Of a DNA stretch of 64,000 nucleotides, positions 53,001-60,418 are shown piece after piece. Source of the stretch: Streptomyces spinosus (GTDB lineage: Bacteria > Actinomycetota > Actinomycetes > Streptomycetales > Streptomycetaceae). The notes below the pieces were generated by a model that had not been told where the DNA came from, made no database searches, and saw only the letters and a program-made list of their open reading frames with translations. The translations under genes and the position numbers were made by a program. Numbering within the stretch: the stretch's first letter is position 1; every line of letters begins with the position of its first letter. The DNA lies in assembly GCF_020400655.1 (NCBI RefSeq), contig NZ_JAINRC010000006.1, positions 310,001 through 374,000 on the forward strand, read 5' to 3'.

Positions 53001-54063
53001 CGTCACCGCCTCCCGCTGGATGGAGGTGTCGACGCAGATCCGCGACCAGATCGCCACCCGGCTGGAACTGAAGCTCGGCGACCACATGGACTCGGTGATC
53101 GACGTGCGGCGCGCCGCGCTCGTGCCGCGCGTCCCCGGCCGCGGTCTCACGGTCGAGGGCAAGCTGCACTTCCTGTCGGCACTGCCCCGCGTCGACGGCA
53201 GCGGGTCCACCGACGACCTCACCGAGGGCGTGGCCGGCCTGGTCGAACGGATCGCGGGGGCGTGGGCCGGGGCCCCGGCGCCCGCGGTGCGGATGCTGCC
53301 GCACCGCCTGCCCGCCGCCGAGCTGCCCACGGCGGCCGGCACCGAGGGGCTGCGGATGCCGCTGGGCATCGACGAGGAGACGCTCTCCCCCGTCTGGCAC
53401 GACTTCGGCCGTACTCCGCACCTGATGGCCGTCGGTGACACCGAGAGCGGCAAGACCAACCTGCTGAAGCTGGTGACCGCCGCGATCACCTCCCGGTACA
53501 CCCCGCAGGAGGCGCGCATCCTCGTGGTCGACTACCGGCGGGAACTGGTGCAGGCGATCCCGGAGGAGTACCGCCTGGGCCACGCCGTGTCGCTCTCCGC
53601 CCTCCAGGAGCTGATGGGGGGCTCGCAGCGGGCCTTGCAGACGCGTCTGCCGGGACCCGACATCAGCCCCGCGCGCATGCGGCAGGCGGACTGGTGGACC
53701 GGCCCGCGCCTGTTCGTCCTGGTCGACGACTACGACATGCTGGGCGGCGGCAGCTCCTACGACCACCCTTTCGCGCCGCTCTTCGAGTTCCTGGCGCTCG
53801 GGCACGAGGTCGGCCTGCACATCGTGGTGGCGCGGTCCGCGACCGGCGTCGGCCGTGGCATGGGCGACCAGCTGATGCGGCGTCTGGGAGAGGTCAACAC
53901 ACCCGGGCTGCTGCTGTCCTGCCCGCCGGCCGAGGGGTACGTCTTCGGCAACGTCAAGCCGCGCAGCCTGCCGCCGGGCCGGGCCCGGTACGTCGCCCGG
54001 AACAGGGCGACGCTGTTGCAGACGGCGATGGTGGAGCAGGAGCCGGGGGCCGCGGCGGACTGA
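50074..54063 (+). CDS. eccC: T7SS motor ATPase EccC (fused EccCa-EccCb)
   Basis: The 1329-residue protein has two N-terminal membrane helices (~30-75), then three FtsK/SpoIIIE ATPase domains. Walker A motifs are G482-ATGSGKS-489, G835-GSQSGKS-842 and G1121-DTESGKT-1128. Walker B is LFVVVDEFSELL in D1, VFLVVDGWATL in D2 (no catalytic Glu) and LFVLVDDYDML in D3. EccC recognises Esx substrates and powers export. TTG at 50074 follows AAGGAG and gives the usual short N-terminus (SSVLFRRPARR); an ATG 16 codons later is less likely. It is divergent from eccD/eccB. Confidence 0.96.
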   Translation: MSSVLFRRPARRRGPDMPQGELNLQEPPVLAETVPDNSAVWTYLPMAMMSVSMMLIFLRPGGSNGVFVYLSLGLMVLASAAMIVGQFMRRTGERKQRLRGERRDYLRYLGQVRKQARRAVREQQLALAWRHPEPAALRSLVRTTRLWERRVKDEDFGEVRIAVGDQQLAMKLTPLSTKPVEDLDPLSAHALRRFIRAYSTVPDQPVAVYLRSWARVLLRGDETTRRNLVRAMVAQLAVFHAPEELWIAVCAADEHRAEWEWVKWLPHGQHPQEEDGAGPARMVTSAFADLEDLLGAEFGERPAFDPEVPPGREEPYTVVVLDGVSVPSGHRVDAQGFRNAVVLDLADALQWRPGRTTLRLDVRPGRVGLVRTDRTRKEQTTVLGRPDALGPAGAEALARMVAPYRMRLAASAAEPLAADTELTSLLGIPDLYRHEPAVLWQRATGASRLRVPIAVGSDGLPVELDIKESAQGGMGPHGMLIGATGSGKSELLRTLVLGLALTNSSETLNFVLVDFKGGATFLGLDELPHTSAVITNLSDEVALVARMQDALHGELIRRQELLRAAGNYSSALEYEKARAAGTALAPLPSLFVVVDEFSELLSAHREFMELFVMIGRLGRSLGVHLLLASQRLDEGRMHQLESHLSYRIGLRTFSAMESRGVLGVPDAYQLPSQPGSGYLKSGVEALTRFRAAYVSGEYRRRGGAVAQARVASQVVPWTSGYVVPRATAQPAAPERAAGEEREAAESLLSVALDRLRGAGPGAHQVWLPPLGLPSALDELLPGLAVDPERGFTATGWPGLGRLRVPVGLVDKPFEQRRDPLVVDLSGAEGHVGIAGGSQSGKSTLLRSLIASLALTHTPREVQFYCLDFGGGTLSGLAGLPHLGGVASRLDGERISRTVAELTAVLNHREQFFLDHAIDSMATYRRRRAAGEFADETHGDVFLVVDGWATLRQDFDGLVPTLNQFAVRGLNYGVHLIVTASRWMEVSTQIRDQIATRLELKLGDHMDSVIDVRRAALVPRVPGRGLTVEGKLHFLSALPRVDGSGSTDDLTEGVAGLVERIAGAWAGAPAPAVRMLPHRLPAAELPTAAGTEGLRMPLGIDEETLSPVWHDFGRTPHLMAVGDTESGKTNLLKLVTAAITSRYTPQEARILVVDYRRELVQAIPEEYRLGHAVSLSALQELMGGSQRALQTRLPGPDISPARMRQADWWTGPRLFVLVDDYDMLGGGSSYDHPFAPLFEFLALGHEVGLHIVVARSATGVGRGMGDQLMRRLGEVNTPGLLLSCPPAEGYVFGNVKPRSLPPGRARYVARNRATLLQTAMVEQEPGAAAD

Positions 54064-54082
54064 CGCTCTCGCGACCGGGGTG

Positions 54083-54107
54083 CCGGCCGGGTGCCCCCCC
54101 CGGCCGG
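54083..54107 (+). terminator. Hairpin after eccC
   Basis: CCGGCCGGG and CCCGGCCGG arms (9 bp) enclose a C-rich loop, 20 nt after the eccC stop. Confidence 0.65.
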
Positions 54108-54224
54108 CCCCCCGCGGCCGTTCCCGGCAGCCCCGGCGGCCGGCGGCGCCCCTCGGGTCCCTGGAGGCGTGACCGGGCCGAGGCGCCACCGCAACCGTCA
54201 CCCGACCGCGCCGAGCCGGGCGCC

Positions 54225-54546
54225 ACCCGTCAGCGCCGAGCCGGGTGCCACCCACGCGCCCGGCCGCGCGGGACGGCCAGCGCCACCCAACCGGCCGGCA
54301 CAACCACTCCCGCCCCACAGACGCAGGCCCACAGGGCGGTCCAGGTGGCCCCCGCCACCCGCGTCCGGTCCGGCCCACGCCACCGCCACCCGACCGCCAC
54401 CCGTCAGCGCCGAGCCGGGCGCCAGCCACGCGCCCGGCCGCGTGGGACGGCCAGCGCCGCCCATCCGGCCAGCAGGACGACTCCCGCTCCGCAGGCGGAG
54501 ACCAGCAGGGCGGTCCGGGTGGCCCCCGCCTCCCGCGTCCGGTCCG
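54225..54546. repeat. 174-bp-period duplication of the 3' end of mycP
   Basis: About 148 bp covering the C-terminal membrane anchor codons and stop of mycP (54399-54546) recur in diverged form at 54225-54372. The opening ACCCGTCAGCGCCGAGCCGG is identical at both. A further partial copy lies at ~54194-54224. The 174-bp period is 58 codons. This fills most of the 340-bp gap (54064-54403) between eccC and mycP, where no gene is seen. Confidence 0.8.
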
Positions 54547-55660
54547 GCAGCCGCACCGGGACGGCCCTGGCCGCGGTCCCGCTTGTGCCGCCCGCCCCGG
54601 TGCCGTCCGCCACCGAGGCGACCGCCGCGTAGGCGTCCAGCCTCGGTACGACGTCGGGGTAGGCGGTGGCCGTCAGGCGCCGGGCCACCTGTGCGGCGGA
54701 CAGGTCCGGGAAGGCCGACCGCACGAGCGCCGCGGCTCCCGCGGTGTACGCGGCGGCGAACGAGGCGCCGGAGCCGACGAAGTGCCCGCTGCCGCGCGGC
54801 CCGATGCCCACGACGCCGTCGCCGGGGGCCGCCAGGTCGGCGTGGACCGGGAGCGGCGCGGCCTGCGGGCGGCCGCCCCGGACGTCGACGTCGAGCACGC
54901 TCAGCACGCCGGGCGCCGCGGCGGGCCAGTAGTCCCGTGGCACCGGTGTCGCCGACGCGGCGGCCGTCCCGGACGGCGGGTCCGGTACCGCGGCGGCCAC
55001 GACCAGGACGTCGTGCCGGGTGGCGTAGGACACCGCGTCGTCGAGCCGGGGCGACCTGGTGGCGAACGCCGCCGACACCTCGACGACCCGGGCGCCGGCG
55101 TCCACCGCGCCGCGGATGCCCGCGGCCACCCCGGCCGCCGACGGCACCCCGCGCCTGTCGGTGCCGCGGACCGCGACGATGCCGGCCCGCGGGGCGACGC
55201 CGTGGAAGGCGACGCCCTTCACCGGTGCGGCGGCGATCAGCCCGGCCACGAAGGTGCCGTGCCCCACGCAGTCGTCCCCGGCCGGGCCGAGGGCCTTGAC
55301 GCGGCCCGCCAGGGTGGGCGCGCCGGTGGAGACGCCCGTGTCGACGACGCCGACCTTCACGCCCGCGCCCTGCGAGATCCGCGCGGCCCGGGGCAGTTCC
55401 AGGCTCTGGTGTTCCCACGGCATGGTCGTCGCCGTGGTCGTGGACTGCTTGGTGCAGGTGGCGTCCTGGGCCAGCCTGGCCGCCATGACGGGCAGCCTCA
55501 CCGTCGGTCTCCCGTCGGCGACGGCCACGGACGGTACGGCCAGCACGGCCGTCGCCGTCAGTGCCAGCGGCAGCAGGACCGTACCGGGGCGGCGTGCGGC
55601 CGTCCGTCGCGGGCCCTGTGCCAGGCGGGACACGGAGGTGGTTCGCGAGCCGCGCCTCAT
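54404..55660 (-). CDS. mycP: Mycosin (subtilisin-like T7SS protease MycP)
   Basis: The 418-residue protein has an N-terminal signal peptide (~26-48, TVLLPLALTATAVLAVPSVA), a subtilase domain, and a C-terminal membrane anchor (~382-403, TALLVSACGAGVVLLAGWAA), the mycosin plan. The triad is D107 (GVVDTGVS), H134 (GHGTFVAG) and S300 (GASFAAAYTAG). The usual AAAGN oxyanion segment reads VVAAAVPDPP, so the Asn is not evident. MycP sits on the outside of the ESX pore and is required for its stability or secretion. Its ATG overlaps the TGA of the EccA-like gene by 4 nt. Confidence 0.93.
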   Translation of the reverse strand: MRRGSRTTSVSRLAQGPRRTAARRPGTVLLPLALTATAVLAVPSVAVADGRPTVRLPVMAARLAQDATCTKQSTTTATTMPWEHQSLELPRAARISQGAGVKVGVVDTGVSTGAPTLAGRVKALGPAGDDCVGHGTFVAGLIAAAPVKGVAFHGVAPRAGIVAVRGTDRRGVPSAAGVAAGIRGAVDAGARVVEVSAAFATRSPRLDDAVSYATRHDVLVVAAAVPDPPSGTAAASATPVPRDYWPAAAPGVLSVLDVDVRGGRPQAAPLPVHADLAAPGDGVVGIGPRGSGHFVGSGASFAAAYTAGAAALVRSAFPDLSAAQVARRLTATAYPDVVPRLDAYAAVASVADGTGAGGTSGTAARAVPVRLPDRTREAGATRTALLVSACGAGVVLLAGWAALAVPRGRARGWRPARR

Positions 55661-58600
55661 GCGGTCAGCCCCTGCCGCTGCGGGGCGTCCTGCGGCAGCA
55701 GCAGCCGGAGGTCCTCGAAACCGGGCGCCGGCATCCGGCTGAGCCGCCCGGCCTGACGGGTCATCATGCTTTCGAGGACCTGGCGCGCCAGCCGCGCGTT
55801 GCCGAAGGACCGGTCGCGCGGCAGCGAGTCGAAGTACTCCCGCAGCACCTGCCCGGTGCCGGGCCCGCACTCGTAGCCCGCCGCCGTGGCGTGCGCCCGT
55901 ACGATCGTGACCAGTTCGTCGGACGAGTAGTCGGCGAACTCCACACGGCGGGAGAACCGCGAGGACAGACCCGGGTTGGAGGCCAGGAAACCCTCGATCT
56001 CCCGGGTGTATCCGGCGACGATCACGACGACCTCGTCGCGGTGGTCCTCCATCAGCTTCAGCAGGGTGTCCACCGCCTCACGGCCGAAGTCGGAGCCCGA
56101 GGCGCCCTGCGGGGTGAGGGTGTACGCCTCGTCGACGAACAGCACACCGCCGATGGCCCGTTCGAACACCTCGCGGGTCAACTGCGCGGTGTGGCCGATG
56201 TAGCGGCCCACCAGGTCGGCGCGGGAGACCTCGACGAGCTGGCCGCGGGGCAGCACGCCCAGCGAGGCGAGCAGTTCGCCGTACAGACGGGCCACGGTCG
56301 TCTTTCCGGTGCCGGGCGGCCCGGTGAAGACGAGGTGGTGGCTGATGCGCGGCACGGGCAGTCCCGCGGCCTCCCGCCGGCGAGCCGTGGACAGCAGGTT
56401 GACGAGGTCGGTGACGTCCCGTTTGACGGCCGCGAGACCCACCAGGTCCCCCAGCCGCGCGAGCGGGTTGGTCTCGTCCGACGGGGTCTCGCCGGAGACC
56501 GCCGCCGCCGCGTCCGCGCCCACGTCCTCCGGCAGCAGCAGTTGCAGGTCGCTCTCGGAGACGTCGGCGAGTGCGGCGAGACGGGTCGCCTGGCGGTCCA
56601 CCATCTCCTCGAACACCCTGCGCGCCTCGCGGCCGTTGCCGAACGTGGCGTCCTTCGGCATCCGTTCGAACCGCACGGCCAGCGCCTGGTGCGTCGAGTC
56701 GTCCAGCCGGTACTGGTGGCCCAGGCACATCTTCTCGACGATGGCCACCAGTTCGGGCACGGTGTAGTTCTCGAACTCGATCGTCCGGGAGAACCGCGAG
56801 GCGAGTCCCGGGTTGGACCCCAGGAAGTCGTCCATCTGGGCGGAGTAGCCCGCCGCGACCACGACCACGTCGTCCCGGTGGTCCTCCATCAGCTTCAGCA
56901 GCGTGTCGACGGCCTCACGGCCGAAGTTGGCACCGGAGCCCTGGCCGTCGGACAGCAGGGTGTACGCCTCGTCGATGAAGAGGACACCGCCGAGCGCCCG
57001 GTTGAAGGCCTCGGTGGTCTTGATGGCGGTACCGCCGACGATCTGGGCGACCAGGTCCGCCCGGGAGACCTCGACCAGGTGTCCCGACCGCAGGGTGCCG
57101 AGCCCGGCGAGGATGGTGCCGTAGAGCCGGGCCACGGTGGTCTTGCCGGTGCCCGGGGGGCCCGCGAAGACGAGGTGGCGGCTCATCGGCGGTGCCGGCA
57201 TGCCCAGCCTGGCCCGCCGCTGGGCGAGCTGGGTCAGGTTCACCAGCGTACGGACCTGCTGCTTGACGTTGTCGAGGCCGATCAGCGCGTCGAGCGCGGC
57301 CAGCGCCGCGTCGTCGCCGGTGCCGTCGGCGTGCTCCCGCGTCGCGGGGGACGCGGCCGGGTCGGTGCCCTCGGCGTCTCCGGCGCCCCACGCGTCCCGC
57401 TTGCCGTTGGCCGTGCTGGTCAGGCCCTCCACGGCCACCCGGTCGCCGGCCCTGGCCTGGATGAGGCCGCCGCCGGTGTTGTCGCGGACCGTGCAGTTCA
57501 CCACGGAGACCGGGGCGTCGGACTCGATCCGTACGCCGTCCTTGCCGCTGCCGCTGACCTCGCAGGAGTTCAGCGACGCCCGCCCGCCGTCCGCGATCAG
57601 CACGCCCTGCTCGGTGCTCTCGTGGGCCGTCACCCGGGTCGCCGTCAGGTCCCCGTCCTTCTCGACCAGGACACCCTGCCGGCCCGCCTTGGTGAGCACG
57701 CAGTCCCGTACGGTCATGACGCCGTCGCCGCCGACGGACAGCCCGGCACCCTCCGCGGCCTCCACCGCTCCCCCGCCGACGTACACGTTCCCGTCGTCGG
57801 CCACGCGGACGCCCGCGCCCGCCGGCCGCTGGATCAGGCAGTCCTCGAGCCGGCCCCTGCCGTCCTTGGCCACGTCCACGCCGTGCCCGGCCGGGGAGAT
57901 GATCCGGGCCCGGCGCACCAGCGGATTGGCGCCGGTGCGGACGCAGATGCCGGCGCCCTTGGCGTCCACGACCTCCACACGGTCCAGTTCCGCCGCGGAC
58001 TCCTCCTCCAGCAGCAGCCCGGCGGCGGCGCAGTCCCGTACCGTCAGGCCGACGAAGACCGGCGAGGACGAGCCGGTCACCCGGATCGCCGGCGCCTCGC
58101 TGGAATCCGCCCAGCAGTCCTCGAAGGTGCCCCGCGAGCGGTCCGTGACGAGCACCGCGTGTTCCTTGGTCCGGGCCGTACGGCAGCGGCGCAGCAACGG
58201 GTCGCTGCCCATGCCCACGGCGATGCCGACACCGGAGGTGTTCGTCACCCGCACGTCCTCCAGGACCGTGCGCGACTCACTCGTGATGTGCACACCCGTG
58301 GTCGTGTCGTGCAGCACCGTGCGCAGCACCCGGGTGGTGCTGCGCCCCTCCAGGGCCACCGCCGGCTTGTCCGTGGAGGAGATGTCGCAGTCCTCGACCG
58401 AGCCCTGGCCCTCCCCGTTGGCGAGGACGCCGTTGCCGCGCGCGTCACGGATGGTGCAGCCCCGAACGGTGACGCGGCCCTGTTCGCCGATCACCACACC
58501 GGTCGTGCCGAGGTGTTCGAGGGTGGTGGACTCCACCGAACTCTCCGCGGACGAGGTGACCACGATTCCCGCGCCCGCGCCGTTGGTGACCCGGCAGTCG

Positions 58601-58980
58601 CGCATGGCCAGCGCCCCGCTGTTCCGGGCGAGCAGGGCGGTCCACGAGGAGGCCGCGATCTCGCAGCCGTCCATCGCGACCTGGCCACGGGGCGCGTCGA
58701 CGACCGGAAGTTCCTCGTCACGGCCGCGCAGCACCAGGTCGGTGAGCATGACGGCCTCCGCCTTGAGCGTCAGGGCGGTGCCCCGGCGCGGCGCGATCTC
58801 CACCGTTCCGCGCGCCTGGGCGGCGACGATGGTGACCGGCGTGGTGATCGTCAGATTCTCCGGGTAGGTGCCGGGCAGAACGCTGAGGACCGCGCCGCTG
58901 CGCGCCCTGGCCAGCGCTTCCCCGATCGTTGACAGGCCGTCGGGGCTGTCCGGGCCGACGGTGAGTACCTGGCGAGACAC
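55657..58980 (-). CDS. eccA: EccA-like tandem AAA+ ATPase fused to a right-handed beta-helix
   Basis: The 1107-residue protein has residues 1-~545 made of ~23-residue beta-helix coils (for example GVVIGEQGRVTVRGCTIRDA; GVLIADGGRASLNSCEVSGS) like pectate-lyase-type parallel helices. Two CbxX/EccA-type AAA+ domains follow, with Walker A GPPGTGKT at K613 and K893 and Walker B GVLFIDEAYTL and GVLFVDEAYTL. EccA proteins are cytosolic ATPases of ESX systems that handle substrate-chaperone complexes. Both ATPase modules look intact, unlike the usual single one. GTG at 58980 follows GAGGAGGAACC. It is coupled by 4 nt to mycP. The frame is open up to 59703 but the extra codons are not coding-like. Confidence 0.92.
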   Translation of the reverse strand: MSRQVLTVGPDSPDGLSTIGEALARARSGAVLSVLPGTYPENLTITTPVTIVAAQARGTVEIAPRRGTALTLKAEAVMLTDLVLRGRDEELPVVDAPRGQVAMDGCEIAASSWTALLARNSGALAMRDCRVTNGAGAGIVVTSSAESSVESTTLEHLGTTGVVIGEQGRVTVRGCTIRDARGNGVLANGEGQGSVEDCDISSTDKPAVALEGRSTTRVLRTVLHDTTTGVHITSESRTVLEDVRVTNTSGVGIAVGMGSDPLLRRCRTARTKEHAVLVTDRSRGTFEDCWADSSEAPAIRVTGSSSPVFVGLTVRDCAAAGLLLEEESAAELDRVEVVDAKGAGICVRTGANPLVRRARIISPAGHGVDVAKDGRGRLEDCLIQRPAGAGVRVADDGNVYVGGGAVEAAEGAGLSVGGDGVMTVRDCVLTKAGRQGVLVEKDGDLTATRVTAHESTEQGVLIADGGRASLNSCEVSGSGKDGVRIESDAPVSVVNCTVRDNTGGGLIQARAGDRVAVEGLTSTANGKRDAWGAGDAEGTDPAASPATREHADGTGDDAALAALDALIGLDNVKQQVRTLVNLTQLAQRRARLGMPAPPMSRHLVFAGPPGTGKTTVARLYGTILAGLGTLRSGHLVEVSRADLVAQIVGGTAIKTTEAFNRALGGVLFIDEAYTLLSDGQGSGANFGREAVDTLLKLMEDHRDDVVVVAAGYSAQMDDFLGSNPGLASRFSRTIEFENYTVPELVAIVEKMCLGHQYRLDDSTHQALAVRFERMPKDATFGNGREARRVFEEMVDRQATRLAALADVSESDLQLLLPEDVGADAAAAVSGETPSDETNPLARLGDLVGLAAVKRDVTDLVNLLSTARRREAAGLPVPRISHHLVFTGPPGTGKTTVARLYGELLASLGVLPRGQLVEVSRADLVGRYIGHTAQLTREVFERAIGGVLFVDEAYTLTPQGASGSDFGREAVDTLLKLMEDHRDEVVVIVAGYTREIEGFLASNPGLSSRFSRRVEFADYSSDELVTIVRAHATAAGYECGPGTGQVLREYFDSLPRDRSFGNARLARQVLESMMTRQAGRLSRMPAPGFEDLRLLLPQDAPQRQGLTA

Positions 58981-59699
58981 GCGTGGTTCCTCCTCAGACG
59001 GACACCCCCGGAACCCGCGGACCGGGAGTGCCTTGCACGGGCAGCGACCGTCCTGTCGGGCCCCCAGGTCGCTGGATGGCGGTCCGGGCGGACACCTCGG
59101 CAACCGTGCGGCGGAAACCTGTCTCGTCATCGGCTCCTGCCGACACCCCACTCGATCGCTTCGGTGACCCCTCGGCCGGCCCGGAGTCCAGAGTAGTTGA
59201 GGTTCGGCGACACGTAGGAACCCCGGGCCCACCTGACACACAGACGTCCTGCGGCCGGGGCGGGTTCCGCCCCCCCGTGCGGTGTGCACATGTGTGCCCG
59301 GCCGGCATCGGGTGGTGCGGCGGCGCTCCGGCGGCGACAGCGCCCCGCGCACCGTGCCCGCCGGGACCGGTCCGGGCGATCGGCGGGGACCGCCGGCTCC
59401 CGGGGCGGGACGGGCGACGTCCAGCACGTCCGGGTCGCCGCCGGCGGGCGGGGGTGCGTCTCGGTTCGCGGAGGCGTGGCCACGGCGACGGTGCCGCCCC
59501 GGAGGGTGTGGGACGCCACCCGGCTCCGGGTCCTCGGCCGCGTACCGGTTCGTCGTGCACCCGACGGAGGTGTCGTGGCACGACGACTCCTCGATCGCGT
59601 CGGGCAGGAGGCCGGGCTCCTCCCACGGCGGCCGCGGCCGACCGGGGTGCCGGACGGAGCCGGGACGGCGTCGCCCAGGAGTGTGGACAGCGGCGGGGC
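58981..59699. other. 719-bp intergenic region upstream of the EccA-like gene
   Basis: No gene is supported. It holds GACACACAGACGTC (59235-59248), the palindromic GTGTGCACATGTGTGC patch (~59281-59296), and a short minus-strand island (~59520-59615) with coding-like third-position GC that reads DAIEESSCHDTSVGCTTNR. The EccA-like promoter probably lies here. Confidence 0.4.
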
Positions 59700-60191
59700 T
59701 CACCGGACCCGGACCACCTCCAGGCGGCTCGGCCCGCCGTTCCCGCCGCGCAGGGTGATGTCGAACAGCAGCCGGCCCGCGCCGGGACGCAGCGTCGTCT
59801 CACCGCCCGGCTCCACCGCCTGGCGCGGTCCCTCCTCGCGCACGCCCGGCCGCGGGCCCGCCAGGTACGACACGTACACCGTGGCGCGCCCCGGGTTGCG
59901 GACCGTCACCTGCGACGTCCGCCGGCACCGCGCACCGTCGTGGCGCCGGTCGGCGCAGACGTAGCGCAGGTCACCGAAGCCGTACGTGCCACAGGACAGC
60001 TCCATGCCGCGCGGGAGCGCCGACCGGCACACCCGGCCCGCGCTCACACGGCCGGCAGCCACGTCACCGGCGTGGTCCGGGGGTCCGCCGGTCCGGCCGG
60101 CGAACGAGCACCCGGCCGCGGCCAGCCCCAGCACGACGGCCCACGTACCCGCCACGGGCCACCGGGCGTTCTCCCGGCGTGCGGACTTCAT
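59700..60191 (-). CDS. Small secreted lipoprotein of unknown function
   Basis: The 163-residue protein has a basic N-terminus, a hydrophobic stretch (VAGTWAVVLGLAAAGC) and a lipobox ending AAGC, so it is probably diacylated and anchored outside the membrane. The mature part has four further cysteines (VCRSALP, LSCGTYG, YVCADRR, ARCRRTS) and a beta-sandwich-like C-terminus (QVTVRNPGRATVYVSYLAG). It lies at the edge of the T7SS locus, divergent from the PBP4-type gene. Function not recognised. Confidence 0.75.
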   Translation of the reverse strand: MKSARRENARWPVAGTWAVVLGLAAAGCSFAGRTGGPPDHAGDVAAGRVSAGRVCRSALPRGMELSCGTYGFGDLRYVCADRRHDGARCRRTSQVTVRNPGRATVYVSYLAGPRPGVREEGPRQAVEPGGETTLRPGAGRLLFDITLRGGNGGPSRLEVVRVR

Positions 60192-60418
60192 CGGACGGTA
60201 CCCTCCCGTGTCACACCGGCCCGGTGGCAGGCGAAGGACCGGCACGGTGTGCCGCCTTGCCGTCCCCGAGACATCTGTCTCAGTCTAGGCACACGCACGG
60301 GTTACCCCGGTGTGAAGAACTGGTGGCGAGGCACGGAAGCGGTGCGGTGGCCGGGGTGCGACGGAGTAGCGTGCGTGCCGGTCCACTTCACACGTATCCC
60401 GATCGAACCCTGGAATCC

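Noticed and set aside
55657..58980. Pectate lyase or other polysaccharide-degrading enzyme
   Set aside because: The beta-helix has no signal peptide or visible catalytic residues and is fused to two EccA-type AAA+ domains in a T7SS operon.
58981..59703. N-terminal extension of the EccA-like gene by 241 codons from a GTG overlapping the lipoprotein stop
   Set aside because: The added sequence is Pro/Arg/Gly-rich and mostly lacks coding-like third positions, whereas GTG 58980 has a strong ribosome site and begins the beta-helix.
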